Assembly: GCA_027623315.1 (NCBI GenBank)
Contig: JAQBYD010000010.1
Location: 1 to 64,000, forward strand
Reading direction: 5' to 3'
DNA length: 64,000 nucleotides
Origin: Verrucomicrobiota bacterium
Lineage (GTDB): Bacteria; Verrucomicrobiota; Kiritimatiellia; CAJWTS01
Both the position numbers and the translations under genes were made by a program. This document shows positions 61,829-64,000 of this stretch, in pieces. The notes beneath the pieces were generated by a model. That model was not told where the DNA came from. It ran no database searches and saw nothing but the letters and a program-made list of their open reading frames with translations. Each line of letters begins with the position of its first letter. Positions within the stretch are counted from its first letter, which is position 1.

Positions 61829-63205
61829 TCACTCCGCAGCAGAGATAAGCTGGGCTTTCAGATCATCCGGTAGACCGGATGATCCAACCCACTCTACGGC
61901 TCCTTCGGGGTCCGACCCGATCCACTCAAGCCCCGCCAGCAGGGAACTTTTCTGCCTGAGCGTTTCGTCGTCAATCACCGCGGCCCATGCGAGAGCCGCC
62001 CCGGGTTCACGCTTATAGGACCCGGTCACGAAGGCCTCTATCGCCTCGTCTCTCGAATCCCCAAGTGGAAGCGTTTCCAGCCAGGCCGGGAGTGAGATCA
62101 GATCGAGTTCCACCCATCGAACGGCGATCGCTCTCAAGGCGACGGATCGGCCCACCGACTCTTGAAGGGACTCGGCCAGGGCGCGGGCAGCTTCGAGATT
62201 CACGCCGACCAGCACCGTCGCTACGCCGCCCAGCGCGTTGGCCCGATCAAGACTGTCCGCAAGCCGGTCAGCCCACTGGGCGGCACCGTCCGGGTCTGTT
62301 GCGCTCCACCGCTTGCCCATCTCGACGAAGACGTCGGCCCGCCCCATCACCAAACTCGACTGGGCAAGCCAGGGCACCACCGTGCCGACCGACGCAGGAA
62401 CCCAACGTTGCACGATGTCCAGAACCACTCGCCGCCGTGCGGGCCCATCGTCGAGCAGGTCAATCGCGGCAAGTGCGTGGGGTAGGCTGTCCACCGAGCG
62501 ACTGCTGAAATGAGCGATTCTGGATGATGCCTGCTGCTTGACGTCGCCCTCCGGCAGCTTGTCAAGAAGGGCGAGAGCCGCCGCCGGTTCACGCTCGCTG
62601 AGCTGCAGTGCAAGAACCAGGTAGGCACCGTGGCGATCCGCGGGCGGAAGGGTCGCAGCCCACTCCACGGCCTGCGATGCATTTGCTGCACCCCAGTGTT
62701 GAACGACCAGGGTCACGGCGGTCACACGCCGCAGCCGGGGAAGTTGCGCCGCCCAGACCGCCGCCGATCTCACGTCCGCGCGGCTCCACCCCTGTACGAC
62801 CGCCCGGAACAGGGCATCATCAAGCTCGCCCAGTGTATCCCGGGTCTTCCACTCGCGGGAAAGCTCATCGATCAACAGTACCGCCCGGGCCGGATCCTCC
62901 TCCGCAAGCACGGAGCCCCAGTGCCGCACGTCATCCACACGCTGAAGTCGGAAGGCTTTCTTTACCGCCGCCGCGGGCGGGCGCTTGCGCCCCGCGGAGT
63001 CAATGGGGGCCGTCGCGCTGTCGACCTGATCCGGTGCGGCGGAGGGCGTCAGGAGCGAGACCGAGCTCTGCTTGGTATCTTCCTGGTCCTCTGCGCCGTC
63101 CCCGCGAAAGAAGATGCCCCAGACTCCGAGGGCCAGGGCCAGCGCGAGCACACCCCATCCCATCGGCCGCCTGCGCTTATTGTCAGTCGCGTCCTGTTCC
63201 GTCAT
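61829..63205 (-). CDS. Membrane-anchored helical-repeat protein, unknown function
   Basis: This 458-residue protein has a basic N-terminus and a single hydrophobic anchor (about 15-30, [18 protein letters not shown]). The rest is many roughly 30-residue helical pairs with the recurring pattern A-x-x-W-A-x-x-L-P, such as [18 protein letters not shown]. Such repeat proteins are common in Planctomycetota and Verrucomicrobiota, but no function is known. ATG 63205 follows AAGAGG. It is divergent from the antiporter. Confidence 0.65.
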   Translation of the reverse strand: MTEQDATDNKRRRPMGWGVLALALALGVWGIFFRGDGAEDQEDTKQSSVSLLTPSAAPDQVDSATAPIDSAGRKRPPAAAVKKAFRLQRVDDVRHWGSVLAEEDPARAVLLIDELSREWKTRDTLGELDDALFRAVVQGWSRADVRSAAVWAAQLPRLRRVTAVTLVVQHWGAANASQAVEWAATLPPADRHGAYLVLALQLSEREPAAALALLDKLPEGDVKQQASSRIAHFSSRSVDSLPHALAAIDLLDDGPARRRVVLDIVQRWVPASVGTVVPWLAQSSLVMGRADVFVEMGKRWSATDPDGAAQWADRLADSLDRANALGGVATVLVGVNLEAARALAESLQESVGRSVALRAIAVRWVELDLISLPAWLETLPLGDSRDEAIEAFVTGSYKREPGAALAWAAVIDDETLRQKSSLLAGLEWIGSDPEGAVEWVGSSGLPDDLKAQLISAAE

Positions 63206-63332
63206 CAGCGCCTCTTGTCCACTACTGTACGCCCCGCCATCTCGCCGGGCAAGCCTTGCGCGCATGCATTGGCTTTCCATGGAAGCCCCCATGTCGTATA
63301 CCAATCTCTCTACGGATGACACGAGAGAAGCC

Positions 63333-64000
63333 ATGATTCCATTTGAACTAACCGCCCTACTCCTGGTCCTGGCCGCGATATTCAGCTATCTGAATCATCG
63401 CTTCATTCGCCTACCCACGACGATCGGGCTGATGGTGATCGCCCTTGGGATGTCCCTCGCACTGGTCCTTCTGGGCAAGCTCGGGTTCGCAATTGATGAG
63501 CAGGCGAAGCGACTCGTCGAGCAGTTGAACTTCAGCAAAACCCTGATGGAGGGTATGCTGTGTTTTCTGCTCTTCGCGGGCGCGCTCCATATCAACCTCA
63601 ACGATCTCGCCCGCCAGAAACTGGCCATCGGGCTCTGCGCCACCGTCGGCGTGTTGATCTCGACCTGTCTCGTCGGCGCCGCGACCTATTACATGCTGCA
63701 CCTGGTTGGAATCGAACTCCCGTTCCTGACCTGCCTGATCTTTGGGGCCCTGATCTCACCGACAGACCCCATCGCCGTGATCGCGATCCTGAAAGGAACT
63801 CGGGCTCCGAAGAGCCTGGAGACCAAGATCGCGGGAGAGTCCTTATTCAACGACGGTGTGGGCGTTGTTGTGTTTCTGACCCTCATCCACATCCAGGCGG
63901 ATCCGGGCCACGTCTCCGCCATGGGAGTGGTGACTCTCTTCGTGCAGGAAGCCATCGGGGGCGGCATCTTCGGTTTTCTGATCGGATTCATCGCCTACCG
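63333..64000 (+). CDS. Monovalent cation:proton antiporter, CPA1 family (NhaP-like), partial
   Basis: The coding sequence runs off the right edge of the window, so only the first 222 residues are seen. They contain about six transmembrane segments and the CPA1 ion-site motif [17 protein letters not shown], then [18 protein letters not shown]. It would exchange sodium or potassium for protons. The start ATG 63333 has GAGAGAAG upstream. The C-terminal regulatory part is not visible. Confidence 0.9.
   Translation, partial: MIPFELTALLLVLAAIFSYLNHRFIRLPTTIGLMVIALGMSLALVLLGKLGFAIDEQAKRLVEQLNFSKTLMEGMLCFLLFAGALHINLNDLARQKLAIGLCATVGVLISTCLVGAATYYMLHLVGIELPFLTCLIFGALISPTDPIAVIAILKGTRAPKSLETKIAGESLFNDGVGVVVFLTLIHIQADPGHVSAMGVVTLFVQEAIGGGIFGFLIGFIAY

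Noticed and set aside
1-64000. tRNA, rRNA, riboswitch and attachment sites
   Set aside because: No tRNA-like cloverleaf, rRNA motif, classic riboswitch core or integrase was recognised by eye on either strand; a covariance-model search would be decisive.

Overview
The window is GC-rich chromosomal DNA, about 60% GC by eye, from a Gram-negative bacterium. Support for a lipid A outer membrane comes from lpxI and lpxB, an MlaEFD-type lipid ABC transporter and a Wzm/Wzt polysaccharide exporter. Several traits together recall PVC/FCB-adjacent lineages such as Hydrogenedentota, Planctomycetota or Verrucomicrobiota: LpxI rather than LpxH, a phytanoyl-CoA-dioxygenase-like protein, a ManD-type enolase-superfamily protein, GT-C glycosyltransferases, long low-complexity repeat proteins and many degenerate intergenic repeats. 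The phylum cannot be fixed from the sequence alone. No rRNA, tRNA, prophage, transposase or CRISPR array was seen.

Layout. 0.3-1.0 kb: Phd/PIN toxin-antitoxin pair. 1.1-3.3 kb: polysaccharide ABC exporter. 3.4-6.1 kb: overlapping nadC-coaX-manC. 6.2-12.9 kb: housekeeping genes (ruvX, truA, rpe, lepA, lepB, guaB). 13.1-19.3 kb, minus strand: argF-pyrB-unknown WPL-repeat protein-mlaE-mlaF-mlaD, coupled by 4-base overlaps at the start. 19.4-24.2 kb: lpxI-oxidoreductase-lpxB, then a small coiled-coil protein and a glycosyltransferase. 24.4-29.7 kb: glyoxalase II, HspQ-like, YqgE, a DUF255 thioredoxin-like protein. 29.7-30.5 kb: gene-free repeat region with a CTAG-flanked inverted-repeat element. 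30.5-34.6 kb: TlpA-like thioredoxin and two divergent GT-C glycosyltransferases. 34.7-35.3 kb: second toxin-antitoxin pair (RHH/PemK). 35.4-41.2 kb: valS, cimA, lysC. 41.4-44.7 kb: ppdK and apt. 44.9-49.6 kb: prepilin peptidase, KDPG aldolase, two SDRs and a ManD-like protein. 49.8-52.9 kb: ilvB-ilvH-phyH. 53.1-53.3 kb: 49-base tandem array. 53.4-56.4 kb: cysM, a JAMM peptidase and a CysO-MoeZ-rhodanese fusion. 56.5-61.1 kb: rlmN-pyrK-pyrD-mutY-nuclease. 61.2-64.0 kb: response regulator, repeat protein and the start of a cation/proton antiporter.

Three observations stand out. First, the cysteine locus: a CysO-like carrier with an internal Gly-Gly is fused to its own E1 and rhodanese domains, so a functional carrier tail would need cleavage, and the adjacent JAMM peptidase is the natural candidate. 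Second, several promoter-like pairs place the -10 box 6 to 10 bases before a start codon that has no Shine-Dalgarno sequence, which suggests widespread leaderless transcripts. Third, several families of dispersed repeats are present; two copies of one family end exactly on the stop codon of a neighbouring gene.
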